Shown: positions 10,377-20,198, counted from the stretch's first letter. The stretch: DNA of 64,000 nucleotides from Mycteria americana (GCF_035582795.1 NC_134368.1:3905501-3969500); one strand, 5' to 3'. Notes: a model not told the origin generated them from the letters alone. Numbers and translations are program-made.

Positions 10377-13300
10377 CTAAGACAACACCGTCCGTTTGAC
10401 GATCCGCCCGTCCTTGTCGATGGCGAAGTTGTAGTTGCGAGGGTTGTCCAGGCACTCCTCGATCCGCGCGTCCAGGTTCTCCAGGGTGATGAACCTTTTG
10501 GCTTCCTCCTGAGCGAAGGACAAGCACCGGCTCTTAACGCACGTTAGCGGACGAGTCCCTGCGGGCAGCGCGCGAGCTGCCGGTGCCCGCAGAGCTCACG
10601 GATCTCCGAGAGACCCCGAGATGCCACCAGCATCGCCAGGGTCTCAGCGGGAGGCGAGTCCAGCCTGAGGAAAGCTTTATTCTCTCGCTCAGGATTATTC
10701 CGCCTAAAAACTCCCGTTTTCAGAGCTCTCGCTCAACCTCTATCCCATCCACGCGCTGTCAGCGCTCCCTGGAAGGCGCCGACGCTTGTGTTCCCAGCCA
10801 CCAACATAAAAATCTCTGGAAAAGCAGCCTACGGCTCCCACAGGGCTCCCACGGGCTGCCATCAAATCCCTCACAGGGCTGCTGGCAGCGCTCTCCCCAG
10901 CCGGCACCAGCTGCTCTCACCTGCAGCTGGAGAACCTCCTTCTCCTTCTCCTTCAGGAAAGCCTCCATTTTCCTGGCCTTGTTCTCCACAGCCTGGAGCT
11001 TCTGCCTCTTCCGTTCTTCCTCTTCTTTCCTAAGTCTTTCCTCTCTGCCGTATGGAAAAGAAAAAAAAAAAAAAAAACCACAACATGAAACAGGAAGGCT
11101 TCGCCGAATGCTCGCGCTCGGCAGGGTGGCACTTCGGTGAGACACGCCGATCCCTCGGGACGCAAAGCCTGCGACTTTGAGCGCGGCCAGAAGAAATGGG
11201 AAGGAGCAGAGCAGCCGCGGCGGGGAAGAGAGCCCCTGCTGTCCCCAGTGAGGGGACAAAGAGAATTCCCCTCCTCCCGCGGGAGAAAACCACACAAAAC
11301 CTTTCAAATTTCAAACAGACCGGCACTGACACGCGTGGCGCGGACCTGAGACCCGGGTCTGGCTCCGTCTGGGAGCTCCAAGTCGGAGCACGCGGTGCTT
11401 CCGGCAGGATCTGGATGGGGAAGCTCGAGCGCTTTGTGACAGAGCAGGGGACAGCCAGCGGGGACGGGAGAGACGGGCTTTTCCCGTTCACCTTCTCCCG
11501 CCCTCGAGATTCAGCAGATGCCGATTTTCTCGGAAGCATCGACGCACTTCCCGTGCCTGACCAGAGGCGCCGGCTCCCTGGAGCGGAGCGGGAGGGAAGG
11601 CAGAGAAACTTATCCTCCCGCTGACACCCGCAGGAGAGCGGGAGGGGGTCCAGAGCTCGGTAACTCACCCCTCAGCAGGGAGAGGCGCCGGAAACACGAC
11701 CGCTGCGGACGCAGATTTATTTTAAAAAGGTCAAAATTTAAGTCAAGCGTCTTTGTAAAAATGAAGCCTGGCTCTAACCGCGCCCGGGTGCTGAATTTAA
11801 TTCTGCACGAGCAAAAGTCAAAGCCCCAAAGGCGAGCGGCCCCCCCCCGCCTTCGCGCGGGGCCGGGCCGACCTGCGTGCCTGCTGCCGGGCGTTCTCCG
11901 CCTGGTTCCAGGCCATGAGGCGCCGGTGCTCCTCCGTCAGCTCCGCCGAGTCCTCCCGGGAGAGCAGGGCCTCCCGCTTCTTCTGCACCACCTCGGCCTT
12001 GAACTCGGCCCTGCCGGGGGAGGGGGGGGGGGAGGGAAAGGAGAGAGGGGGGGAAAGGGGGAAAAGGAAAGGAGAGAGGGGGGTGAAGGGGGGAAAAGGA
12101 AAGGAGAGAGGGGGGGAAAGGGGGAAAAGGGGAAAAGGAAAGGAGAGAGGGGAGGGAAGGGGGAAAAGGAAAGGAGAGAGGGGGGGAAGGGGAGAAAAGG
12201 GGAAAAGGAAAGGAGAGAGGGGAGGGAAGGGGGAAAAGGGGAAAAGGAAAGGAGAGAGGGGAGGGAAGGGGGAAAAGGGGAAAAGGAAAGGAGAGAGGGG
12301 AGGGAAGGGGGAAAAGGAAAGGGGGGGGGGGAAGGGGGGAAAAGGAAAGGAGGGGGGGGGGGAAGGGGGGAAAAGGAAAGGACAGAGGGGAGGGAAGGGG
12401 GAAAAGGAAAGGAGAGAGGGGGGTGAAGGGGGAAAAGGAAAGGAGAGAGGGGGGTGAAGGGGGAAAAGGAAAGGAGAGAGGGGGGGAAAGGGGGAAAAGG
12501 AAAGGAGAGAGGGGAGGGAAGGGGGAAAAGGAAAGGAGAGAGGGGAGGGAAGGGGGAAAAAGAAAGGAGAGAGGGGGGGAAAGGGGGAAAAGGAAAGGAG
12601 AGAGGGGGGGAAAGGGGGAAAAGGAAAGGAGAGAGGGAAGGGGGAAAAGGAGGGGGGGGAGGGAAGGGGGAAAAGGAGGGGGGGAGAAGGGGGAAAAGCG
12701 AGAAGGGAAGGGGGAAAGGAGGCTGCTGAGCCCCTGCGGGTGCTGGGATCTCCCAAACCTGCCCCATAGCAGAGCCAGGCCCACCACCCTGACCCTCCCC
12801 TGCCCCACAGCCGCCCCAGCCCCACCCCCGGGCCCTTCCCTGCCCCACACTAACCTGGGGTCTAGCCGTCCCCGCTCCAAAGTGGCCGCAGACCTGCCAG
12901 TCCTCCCCTGCCCCACAGCCCCGTAGCCAGCCCCCTACCCTGCAGCAGCCCCACAGACCCGCATCCAGCCCCCCAACGCACCTCTACCCCACAGCAGCCT
13001 CAAACGGCCCCAAGCCCAACCCTGCCCTGCCCCACAGCAACTTCATAGCCCTATACCCGGCACCTTGCCCCATAACCAGCTCCCTGCCCCACAGCGGCCC
13101 CACACCCAGCCCCCTGCCCACAGCAGCCCCAAAGAGCCACAGGCCCAACCCTGCCCTGCCCCACAGCAACCCCCCAGCCCCATAGCCGGCCCCCTACCGC
13201 AGAGCAGCCCCACACCCAGAGCCACAGCCAGCGCCCCAGCCCTCCCCTGCCCCACAGCCCTATACCCAGCACCTTGCCCCACAACAGCCCGACAGACCCA

Positions 13301-14066
13301 CACCCAGCCTCCTGCCCCACAGCAGCCACAAGCCCAACCCTCCACTGCCCCACAGCAACCCCATAGCCCTATACCCAGCCCCCTGCCCCACAGCAGCCCC
13401 ACACCCAGCCCCCTGCCCCACAGCAACCCCAAAAAGCCACAAGCCCAGCCCTCCCCTGCCCCACACCTCCATACCCGGCCCCCTACCCAGAGCCACAGCC
13501 AGGCCCCCCAACCCTCCCCTACCCCACAGCAACCCCACAGCCGGCACCCTGCCCCATAACCAGCTCCCTGCCCCACAGCAGCCCCAAAAAGCCACAAGCC
13601 CAGCCCTCCCCTGCCCCACAGCAACCCCACAGCCCCATACCCGGCCCCCTACCCCACAGCAGCCCCACACCCAGAGCCACAGCCAGCCCCCCCAGCCCTC
13701 CCCTGCCCCACAGCAGCCCCCCAGCCCCAGCCCCCTGCCCCACGGCGGCCCCAGGCCCGGCCTCGCAACCCTCCCTCCGCCCCCATCCCCGCTCAGCCCA
13801 GCCCCGGGCGGGTACCGGAGGGCGCTGAGGACCAGCCGGTGCTGCCGGTACCGCTCGATCACCACCAGCAGCTCCTCGGGGTCGACGGGCGGCGGCACCT
13901 TCAGCCGCGACGCCTTGGACTTGGCGGGGGGATCGTGCCGCGTCTTGCGGCCCCGCGCCGGGACCAGCCGCGGCCCCCAGGCGGGGAAGGGGCTGGGGCA
14001 GAGGCCGGGGCCCAGCGCGGCCCCCAGGGCCGGCCCCGGGCGGCAGCGCCTCAGGGCCCGCAGCAT
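10377..14066 (-). CDS. MRPS26: Mitochondrial small-subunit ribosomal protein mS26
   Basis: Four exons on the minus strand, 14066-13816, 12010-11873, 11044-10921 and 10508-10377, join in phase to 214 residues (human about 205). The basic, hydrophobic N-terminus (about residues 1-38) fits a mitochondrial targeting peptide. Family landmarks are ARGRKTRHDP (37-46), VDPEELLVVIERYRQHR (61-77), MAWNQAEN (116-123), a charged helical stretch with KEKEKEVLQLQ at the end of exon 3, and NYNFAI (196-201) near the C-terminus. The middle (about 85-175) looks like a long alpha-helix or coiled coil. The protein is a metazoan-specific part of the 28S mitoribosomal subunit in the matrix. Intron 1 (11873-side end at 12011 to 13815) is almost wholly tandem repeat, with a ~700-nt pyrimidine tract directly before the exon-2 acceptor. 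The start codon is the only Met before the targeting sequence and agrees with the human MLRAL start. Confidence 0.96.
12013..12722. repeat. Polypurine/polypyrimidine tandem array in MRPS26 intron 1
   Basis: Near-pure purine on the + strand, built from variable units such as GGGGGAAAAGGAAAGGAGAG, with only a handful of pyrimidines (for example in GGGTGAAGG). Read in the sense of MRPS26 it is a pyrimidine tract that ends at the exon-2 acceptor (12011-12012). Mirror-type homopurine tracts of this length can form triplex (H-) DNA. Long open frames on both strands are by-products of the missing stop codons. Confidence 0.97.
12765..13790. repeat. CCCTGCCCCACAGCAGCCCC-type minisatellite in MRPS26 intron 1
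   Basis: Irregular tandem array of short modules on the + strand (CCCTGCCCCACAGCAGCCCC, CCCCATAGCCCTATACCC, CACACCCAGCCCC) with a higher-order period of roughly 100-250 bp. It fills the 5' half of MRPS26 intron 1, ending shortly before exon 1. Confidence 0.92.
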
Positions 14067-14153
14067 GGCGGGGCGGCCCGCGGGACCGGACGTGACGTGC
14101 CCGAGCCGCCCCACCCGCGGGGCACCATGGGAAAGGGAGCGCGGGAGCGGGGC

Positions 14154-14172
14154 CTGATGGGAAATGTAGTGC
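14154..14172 (-). promoter_or_regulatory. ZNF143/Staf-like site in the MRPS26 promoter
   Basis: On the minus strand the text is GCACTACATTTCCCATCA, close to the ZNF143 consensus ACTACAATTCCCA. It lies about 90-105 bp upstream of the MRPS26 start codon. A second candidate, GTGACGTG (CRE/USF-like), is at about 14090-14097. There is no TATA box. ZNF143 sites are common in promoters of nuclear genes for mitochondrial ribosomal proteins. Use here is inferred. Confidence 0.6.
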
Positions 14173-14195
14173 GGGGGGGGGGGCGAGGGACACGG

Positions 14196-14700
14196 CACCG
14201 CCCGTGGGACACGGACACCCGAGGGACACGGGCACCCGAGGGACACGGCACCCTACGGGGCACGGCACTGCCCGTGGGACACGGACACCCGAGGGACACG
14301 GACACCCGAGGGACACGGCACCCCCCGAGGGACACAAACCCCCGCGGGACACAGACGCTGGCGGGACAAGGCACCCCACGGAACATGGCCCCACAGGACA
14401 CAGCCCCACGACACACAGGCCCCCCACAGAGACACCCCCCCCCGCGGGGCACAGCCCCCCATGAAGCACAGTCCCCCGTGGCACAAAGACCTCCCCCCCG
14501 AGACACAGCCCCCCCACGGGACACGACACCCCCCACGGGACGCTCCCCCCCCCCCCAGGACACGGCACCCTCTCCCATCGGAATCCCCCCCCCCCCCGTG
14601 GGACACAGCCCCCCCCGGACACTCGCACCCCCCCGGGACACGCCGCCCCCCAGCACACACCCACGCGGGACACCCTCCACGGGACGCCCCCGGCAGCCGC
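14196..14700. repeat. GGGACACGGCACCC-type minisatellite between MRPS26 and GNRH2
   Basis: Tandem modules of about 13-16 bp, such as GGGACACGGACACCCGA and CACGGCACCCCCC, grade into C-rich modules from 14400. It fills the gap between the MRPS26 promoter and the GNRH2 3' end. The Thr/Pro/Gly/His-rich open frames here are repeat artefacts. Confidence 0.92.
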
Positions 14701-14732
14701 CACCACTCGGGACAGGGTCCCCCCGGAGCCCC

Positions 14733-14738
14733 TTTATT
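14733..14738 (-). terminator. Poly(A) signal of GNRH2
   Basis: AATAAA on the minus strand lies about 80 nt after the GNRH2 stop codon. This spacing independently supports the exon model of the short GnRH-associated peptide. Confidence 0.85.
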
Positions 14739-14818
14739 GCCCGCGGGGACCCGCCGGTGGGTGCCGGCTCGGTCCCGGGTGGGGTCGGTCGGTCCCGCGT
14801 GGGGTCGGTGGGTGCCGC

Positions 14819-16205
14819 TCACCGGCGGCGCAGCGCGGCTCCCTGCGGGGAGCGGGGCGGGGTCGGTGGGGGCCGGGGCCGGTACCGGCTCCCCCCGGGC
14901 CCCACCCGAGACCCCCCCGGCGCCCACCCAGGACCCCCGGCCCGTCCCCACTCACGAGCAGCGGCTCCTCCCGCCGCGGGGGGCACGGGGGGAGGCGGCA
15001 GCGCCAGAGCGGGGCCGAGACCTGCGGGAGAGCGGCCGCCGTGGGGGGGACACGACACCGGGGGGGACGCACAACCCCGTGGGGGGGACACGACACCGGG
15101 GGGGAGGACACGACACCGGGGGGGCCACAAAACCCCGTGGGGGGACACGGCACCGCGGGAGGGACACGACGCTGGGGGGGGGACACACGACCCTGGGGGG
15201 GGGACACACAAAACCCCGTGGGTGGGGACACGACACCGGCGGGGACAAACACAGCTCCGTGGGGCGGGACACGCGACACCGGGGCACCGGGGACGACGAC
15301 ACACAACCCCGTGGGGAGACACAACCCCCGTGGGGGGGACACGACGCTGGGGGGGGACACACGACCCTGTGGGGGGGACACAACCCCGTGGGGGGGACAC
15401 GACACCGAGGGGGACACACACACACAAAAACCCGTGGGGGGAGGACACGACACCGGGGGGGGACACACAACCCCGTGGGGGGGGACACGACCCCGGCGGG
15501 GTGGGATATAAACGCGGGGGGAGGGGGATAATCCGCGGGGGGGACCCAGGGGGGAGAATTGGGGGGTATAAACCCGAGGAGGGTGACACGGGGGGGGATA
15601 ATCCGGGGGGGTAATCGGGGGGGAGATGATCACGGGGGGGCTAATCTGGGGGGGTGTCTCGGGGGGGTAACTCGGTGGGGAGGATAAACACGGGGGGGAT
15701 AATCCGGGGGGGGTAATCCACGGAGGATAATTCGGGGGGGGGGTAATCCACGGAGGGTAATTCTGGGGGGGTAATCCACGGAGGACAATCCGGGGGGGTA
15801 ACTCTGTGGGGGAGACAACCCGGGGGGGGTAATCTTGGGGGAGGGGTAATCCGGGGGGGGATAACGCGGGGGGGGGATAACCCCGGGAGCAGGGGGACAC
15901 GACCCGGGTGGGCATCACCCTGGGGGGGGGGGGTTGTCACCCCGTGGGGGGAGGTGTCACCCTGGGGGGGTTCACCCCGGGGGGGCTGTGTGTCACCCCC
16001 TGGGGGGAGGTGTCACCCGCGGGGGGGTGTCACCCGTGGGGGCAGGTGTCACCCGGGGGGGCCCTACCTGCAGGCCCGCGGGGGGGGCGAGGTCGCGCTT
16101 GCCCCCCGGGTACCAGCCGTGGGACCAGTGCTGGCCCGGGCAGCGGGGCAGGGCGCAGGCCAGCAGCAGCAGGGCCAGCAGCAGCAGGGACCCGCGGGGT
16201 GCCAT
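14819..16205 (-). CDS. GNRH2: Progonadoliberin-2 (GnRH-II precursor)
   Basis: Coding exons on the minus strand are 16205-16068, 15021-14956 and 14842-14819, all phase 0 with GT-AG borders, giving 75 residues. Residues 1-24 are a signal peptide with an unbroken Leu/Ala core. Residues 25-34 are [10 protein letters not shown], exactly GnRH-II, followed by Gly-Lys-Arg. The remaining 38 residues form the GnRH-associated peptide; exon 3 has a Cys-x5-Cys and then a basic PRR motif, and the last exon gives GAALRRR. Fish GnRH-II precursors have a similar paired-Cys, PQRR and basic tail layout. A 5'UTR acceptor lies at 16217-16218, 12 nt upstream of the start codon, so a non-coding exon precedes it. 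GnRH-II is a midbrain decapeptide acting on GnRH receptors. Both introns are filled with tandem repeats. The first coding exon is certain; the two small exons rest on splice sites, phase and the poly(A) signal. Confidence 0.92.
15045..15510. repeat. GGGGGACACGACACCGGGG minisatellite in GNRH2 intron
   Basis: Tandem modules GGGGGACACGACACCGGGG and ACACAACCCCGTGGGGGG alternate across the intron between the two GnRH-associated-peptide exons' upstream side (coding exons 16068 and 15021). Multiple G runs make G-quadruplexes on the non-template strand relative to + plausible. Confidence 0.92.
15520..15900. repeat. GGGGGGTAATCC minisatellite in GNRH2 intron
   Basis: Modules of about 15-20 bp such as GGGGGGTAATCCACGGAGGA and GGGGGGATAATCCGGGGG repeat with variable G-run length. 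It continues the preceding array but has a distinct TAATCC core. Confidence 0.92.
15905..16062. repeat. GGTGTCACCC(N)GGGGGG minisatellite in GNRH2 intron
   Basis: About eight to ten modules with a TGTCACCC core and a G run abut the donor of the GnRH-II coding exon (16066-16067). This is the third repeat family in the same 1-kb intron. Confidence 0.88.
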
Positions 16206-16299
16206 GGCGGGGGGGGCTGTGGGGGGAGAGAGGGGTCCCTGTCCCATCGGCACCCACCCCAGTGGGCACCCAGTGGGTGCTGGGGGCTGGGGGGGAGAG

Positions 16300-18010
16300 G
16301 TGCTGGAGGGATGGGCACCCATGGGTGCTGCTTGGGGTGGTTTGGGTCCAGGAGAGATGGGCACCCCAGGGCCGCGTTTGGGGTGGGTTCAGGGATGGAG
16401 ATGCCAGAGGGGCTGAGCACCCATGGGTGCTCTTTGGGGTGGGTTTGGGGATGGAGGTGCTGGAGGGGCTGAGCACCCATGGGTGCTCTTTGGGGTGGGT
16501 TCGGGGATGGAGATGCCGGAGTGGCTGAGCACCCATGGGTGCTCTTTGGGGTGGGTTCAGGGATGGAGATGCCAGAGGGGCTGAGCACCCATGGGTGCTC
16601 TTTGGGGTGGGTTCAGGGATGGAGATGCCAGAGGGGCTGAGCACCCATGGGTGCTCTTTGGGGTGGGTTCGGGGATGGAGATGCCGGAGTGGCTGAGCAC
16701 CCATGGGTGCTCTTTGGGGTGGGTTCAGGGATGGAGATGCCAGAGGGGCTGAGCACCCATGGGTGCTCTTTGGGGTGGGTTCAGGGATGGAGATGCCAGA
16801 GGGGCTGAGCACCCATGGGTGCTCTTTGGGGTGGGTTCAGGGATGGAGATGCCGGAGGGGCTGAGCACCCATGGGTGCTCTTTGGGGTGGGTTTGGGGAT
16901 GGAGGTGCTGGAGGGGCTGAGCACCCATGGGTGCTCTTTGGGGTGGGTTTGGGGATGGAGGTGCTGGAGGGGCTGAGCACCCATGGGTGCTGCTTGGGGT
17001 GGGTTCAGGGATGGAGGTGCTGGAGGGGCTGAGCACCCATGGGTGCTCTTTGGGGTGGGTTCGGGGATGGAGATGCCGGAGTGGCTGAGCACCCATGGGT
17101 GCTCTTTGGGGTGGGTTCAGGGATGGAGATGCCGGAGGGGCTGAGCACCCATGGGTGCTCTTTGGGGTGGGTTTGGGGATGGAGGTGCTGGAGGGGCTGA
17201 GCACCCATGGGTGCTGCTGGGGGTGCGTTCGGGGATGGAGATGCCGGAGGGGCTGAGCACCCATGGGTGCTCTTTGGGGTGGGTTCGGGGATGGAGGTGC
17301 TGGAGGGGCTGAGCACCCATGGGTGCTGCTTGGGGTGGGTTCGGGGATGGAGGAGCTGGAGGGGCTGAGCACCCATGGGTGCTCTTTGGGGTGGGTTCGG
17401 GGATGGAGATGCCGGAGTGGCTGAGCACCCATGGGTGCTCTTTGGGGTGGGTTCGGGGATGGAGATGCCGGAGGGGCTGAGCACCCATGGGTGCTCTTTG
17501 GGGTGGGTTCGGGGATGGAGGAGCTGGAGGGGCTGAGCACCCATGGGTGCTCTTTGGGGTGGGTTTGGGGATGGAGGTGCCGGAGGGGCTGAGCACCCAT
17601 GGGTGCTCTTTGGGGTGGGTTTGGGGATGGAGGTGCTGGAGGGGCTGAGCACCCATGGGTGCTGCTTGGGGTGGGTTCAGGGATGGAGATGCCGGAGGGG
17701 CTGAGCACCCATGGGTGCTCTTTGGGGTGGGTTCGGGGATGGAGGTGCCAGAGGGGCTGAGCACCCATGGGTGCTCTTTGGGGTGGGTTTGGGGATGGAG
17801 GTGCTGGAGGGGCTGAGCACCCATGGGTGCTGCTTGGGGTGGGTTCAGGGATGGAGGTGCTGGAGGGGCTGAGCACCCATGGGTGCTCTTTGGGGTGGGT
17901 TCAGGGATGGAGATGCCGGAGGGGCTGAGCACCCATGGGTGCTCTTTGGGGTGGGTTCGGGGATGGAGATGCCGGAGGGGCTGAGCACCCCGGGGTGCTG
18001 CCGGGGTTTG
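16300..18010. repeat. 56-bp palindrome-bearing minisatellite in GNRH2 intron 1
   Basis: About 30 copies of a 56-bp unit. The ATGGAG start recurs at 16395, 16451 and 16507, and so on. Each unit contains GAGCACCCATGGGTGCTC, a perfect 18-bp palindrome, or its CTGCTT variant that keeps 16 bp, followed by TTTGGGGTGGGTTCGGGG. Copies differ at a few positions (GATGCCGGAG, GGTGCTGGAG, GAGCTGGAG), and variants are interspersed. The array lies between the inferred GNRH2 non-coding exon (18142) and the coding exon (16216). Because 56 is not a multiple of three, the long open frames read a 56-residue repeat spanning three units; these are not genes. Confidence 0.97.
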
Positions 18011-18141
18011 GGTCCAGCACGGACAGACCCTCCGGGGTGCCCTTAGGGTCTGATTCGGGGCGAGCAGGACCACCCACCCCGGGGTCCCCGCGTGCCGCCA
18101 GCACCCACCCACCCAGCACCCCGCTGCCGGGGCAGCCTCAC

Positions 18142-18182
18142 CTGCCCGGGAGGGTGACGGCGGTGGCGGTGGCCGGCTGGAG
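18142..18182 (-). other. GNRH2: Putative non-coding first exon of GNRH2
   Basis: On the minus strand, a consensus donor (CCCGGGCAG then GTGAGG) ends at 18142, about 65 bp below a TATA-like box. The 5'UTR acceptor at 16217-16218 needs a partner, and GNRH2 genes generally start with an untranslated exon. The upstream edge is estimated from the TATA position. Confidence 0.6.
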
Positions 18183-18208
18183 CGGTGGCGGGGCCGGGCT
18201 GGGCACCG

Positions 18209-18239
18209 CTATTTGTAGGGCTCGGTGACCGTGACGTCG
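18209..18239 (-). promoter_or_regulatory. GNRH2 promoter: TATA-like box and CRE-like site
   Basis: Minus strand: CTACAAATAG (18209-18218) resembles a TATA box. About 14 bp upstream is CGACGTCA (18232-18239), which matches the CRE TGACGTCA at 7 of 8 bases. Human GNRH2 is known to be cAMP-responsive through a proximal CRE, so the arrangement fits. The function in this genome is inferred. Confidence 0.6.
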
Positions 18240-18242
18240 GCC

Positions 18243-19929
18243 CTGCCACCACTCCCACGAGGGACCGTGACCTCGCCGATGGCGTGGGCCTCCGCATGCC
18301 AGCGCCCGTCGCCTCCTTCCCCTCAAATCCCCGTGGCACCGCGGGACAGCACCCTGACACCCCTTTTTTTTTTTGGGGGGGGGGGTGTCTGCCCCGCTGA
18401 CCCCGCTCTGGCTCGTCACCGCGGGCTCGTGTCCCGACGCAGCTCCCGGCGGCTGGGAAAGCCCGGGTGGTCCCCAGCCCCCCTTCGCAGCGCCCAGGGA
18501 TGCTCTTGGTGCCTCAGTTTCCCCTCCACTCCCAGCACCAGCCCCAATTCCACCCGTTCTCCCCCCCATTTCAGGTTCGTCACCCCCAAATCAGGGCCGG
18601 GCGCTGGCAAAGGCCACGCAGCCCAAAGCCCCCGGCTCGGGGATGCGACGGAGCCCGGGAAAGGGATTTAGGCAGGATCCGGCCCCGGATTATCTCCAGC
18701 AGCTGCTCGTGTCTCTGCTATTTGCAGTCGGATGCGGCAGGATGGGGCCACGGCAGATGCCGCTGCGAAAGGTCGGGGCAGCTCCCCAGACCCCAAAATT
18801 CCTCCATCCCCACAACGATCCCGGGAAGGAAGGAAAAAAAAAAAGGGGAAAACCTCATTATTATCCCCGGGGAGCAGCCAGCGCCCGGCGGGCAGAGGGA
18901 CGGAGGCGCTTGGGGTGGCCCGTGTCCCCGGGGAGAGCGTGGGGGGCGGGCGAGCGCGGTCCCCCCCATCCCTGGAGGGTCCCCGTTTCTTTTGGGGTTC
19001 AGCACATTTCTTTCCGAGCGTGACCCACAGCTTTATCCGAAAGCCCCCCAAATTCAGGAGTTAAAGTTTATTAACGAAGCCATCATGTCGGGGTGCCAGG
19101 TGACGGAGCGGGGATGACGGCAGCAGCGAGGTCATTTTTTGGGGGGTGTTTTAGGGTGCTGGGGGGGGGGGTCCCCTTGCCTGCGTGCCCCTGCTGAGCC
19201 ACCCCCCCCCCCCCCAGGGAAATCCCGCCTGGATGGAAAAGCTCCGCTGGAAAACTGATACCCCGACTCACGGGGGGGCTTTTCCCAGGATTTCCTAGAT
19301 TTCAACCCCACGTCCCCCGAGTCTGCCCTTGGCTGGGCAGGGATGTCACCGTCCCTGAGCCCTGCCGCCCCCCCCCCCCCCCCCCCCCCCGTGCTCCCGA
19401 TCACCACCCGGGGTGCCCAGCCAAATCCTTGGGGTGAAACCTCCGCTCCGAACCCAGTTCTCCCAGTGCCTGCAGCAGGGGACTGGAGCTCCCCCAGTTA
19501 AGCAGGGCATGGTCCCGCCGACTGCAGGAGGAACAAGGAAGGAATTCATCAGACACCTCTTTATAACAAAAAACCCTATTAAAATCAACCATATTAACCT
19601 ATTTTTTTAATACAGAAGCGCTGCACCCCTGGCTCCTCAGGACTTCTCTTGACCCTTAGGACTCTTCTGGTGCCCTGGCCCATCCACCAGCGTTAGGGTT
19701 TCTTGATATTTTTCTTCTTCTGGGAGGGGAATGATAAAAATCAGCATTTTTTGGCCTCCTGCTCTGATAACCCAAATTCATCTCCATGATGGAGCCTCCA
19801 TTGGAAAAAAAAAAAAAAAAAAAGGAATACTCCCTAAACTTGTCTGGAGGGCGGCAAGAGCATCCCCCAGGCTGGAGAAGGGTCTCCCTCAGCTTTAAAA
19901 ACCTGTGACTGCTTCAGCAGTGACCACCT
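18243..19929. other. Intergenic DNA between GNRH2 and PTPRA
   Basis: No gene is supported. It contains homopolymer runs (T/G at 18363-18385, C at 19201-19216 and 19370-19391, A at 19803-19822) and ordinary GC-rich text, turning AT-richer after 19540. A minus-strand AATAAA at 19069-19074 could be a distal poly(A) signal of PTPRA but lies 3 kb beyond its stop. Confidence 0.5.
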
Positions 19930-19939
19930 GGAGACCTTC

Positions 19940-20198
19940 TTGAGGTTTTAAACCGCCAGAGGATAGGGTGGGATTGGACATAAGGAAGAAATTCTTTATG
20001 ATGAGGGTGGTGAGGCACTGGACCAGGTTGCCCAGAGAAGTTGTGGATGTCCCATCATGGGAAGGGTTCAAGGCCAGGTTGGACGGGGCTTTGAGCAACC
20101 TGGTCTAGTGGAAGGTGTCCCCGCCCCATGGCAGGGGGTTGGACGAGATGATCTTTGAAGGTCCCGTCCGACCCAAACCATGCCATGATCCTGTGATT
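19940..20198 (+). mobile_element. CR1 LINE 3' fragment
   Basis: Typical CR1 end: GACATAAGGAAGAAATTCTT, GAGGGTGGTGAGGCACTGGA, GGTTGGACGAGATGATCTTT, then GTCCGACCCAAACCATG and a short ATGATCCTGTG tail. 5'-truncated. Confidence 0.93.

Noticed and set aside
11774-12926. 300-380-residue Pro/Phe/Ser or Gly/Lys/Glu/Arg open frames on both strands
   Set aside because: They read the homopurine array in MRPS26 intron 1 and include real MRPS26 exon 2 only by overlap.
13839-15614. 591-residue Thr/Pro/Gly/His/Arg-rich frame on the + strand
   Set aside because: Runs antisense through MRPS26 exon 1 and two minisatellites; no biological sequence pattern, only repeat modules.
16300-18010. Regular spaced palindromic repeats as a CRISPR array
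   Set aside because: Units are contiguous with no unique spacers, and the genome is clearly vertebrate.
16030-18112. Several 200-380-residue frames with a [20 protein letters not shown]-type repeat
   Set aside because: Artefact of the 56-bp array: 56 is not divisible by three, so any frame lacking a stop over three units stays open and yields a 56-residue repeat.
19069-19074. Minus-strand AATAAA as the main PTPRA poly(A) site
   Set aside because: Three kilobases from the stop codon and beyond intervening CR1 copies; possible but unsupported without RNA data.
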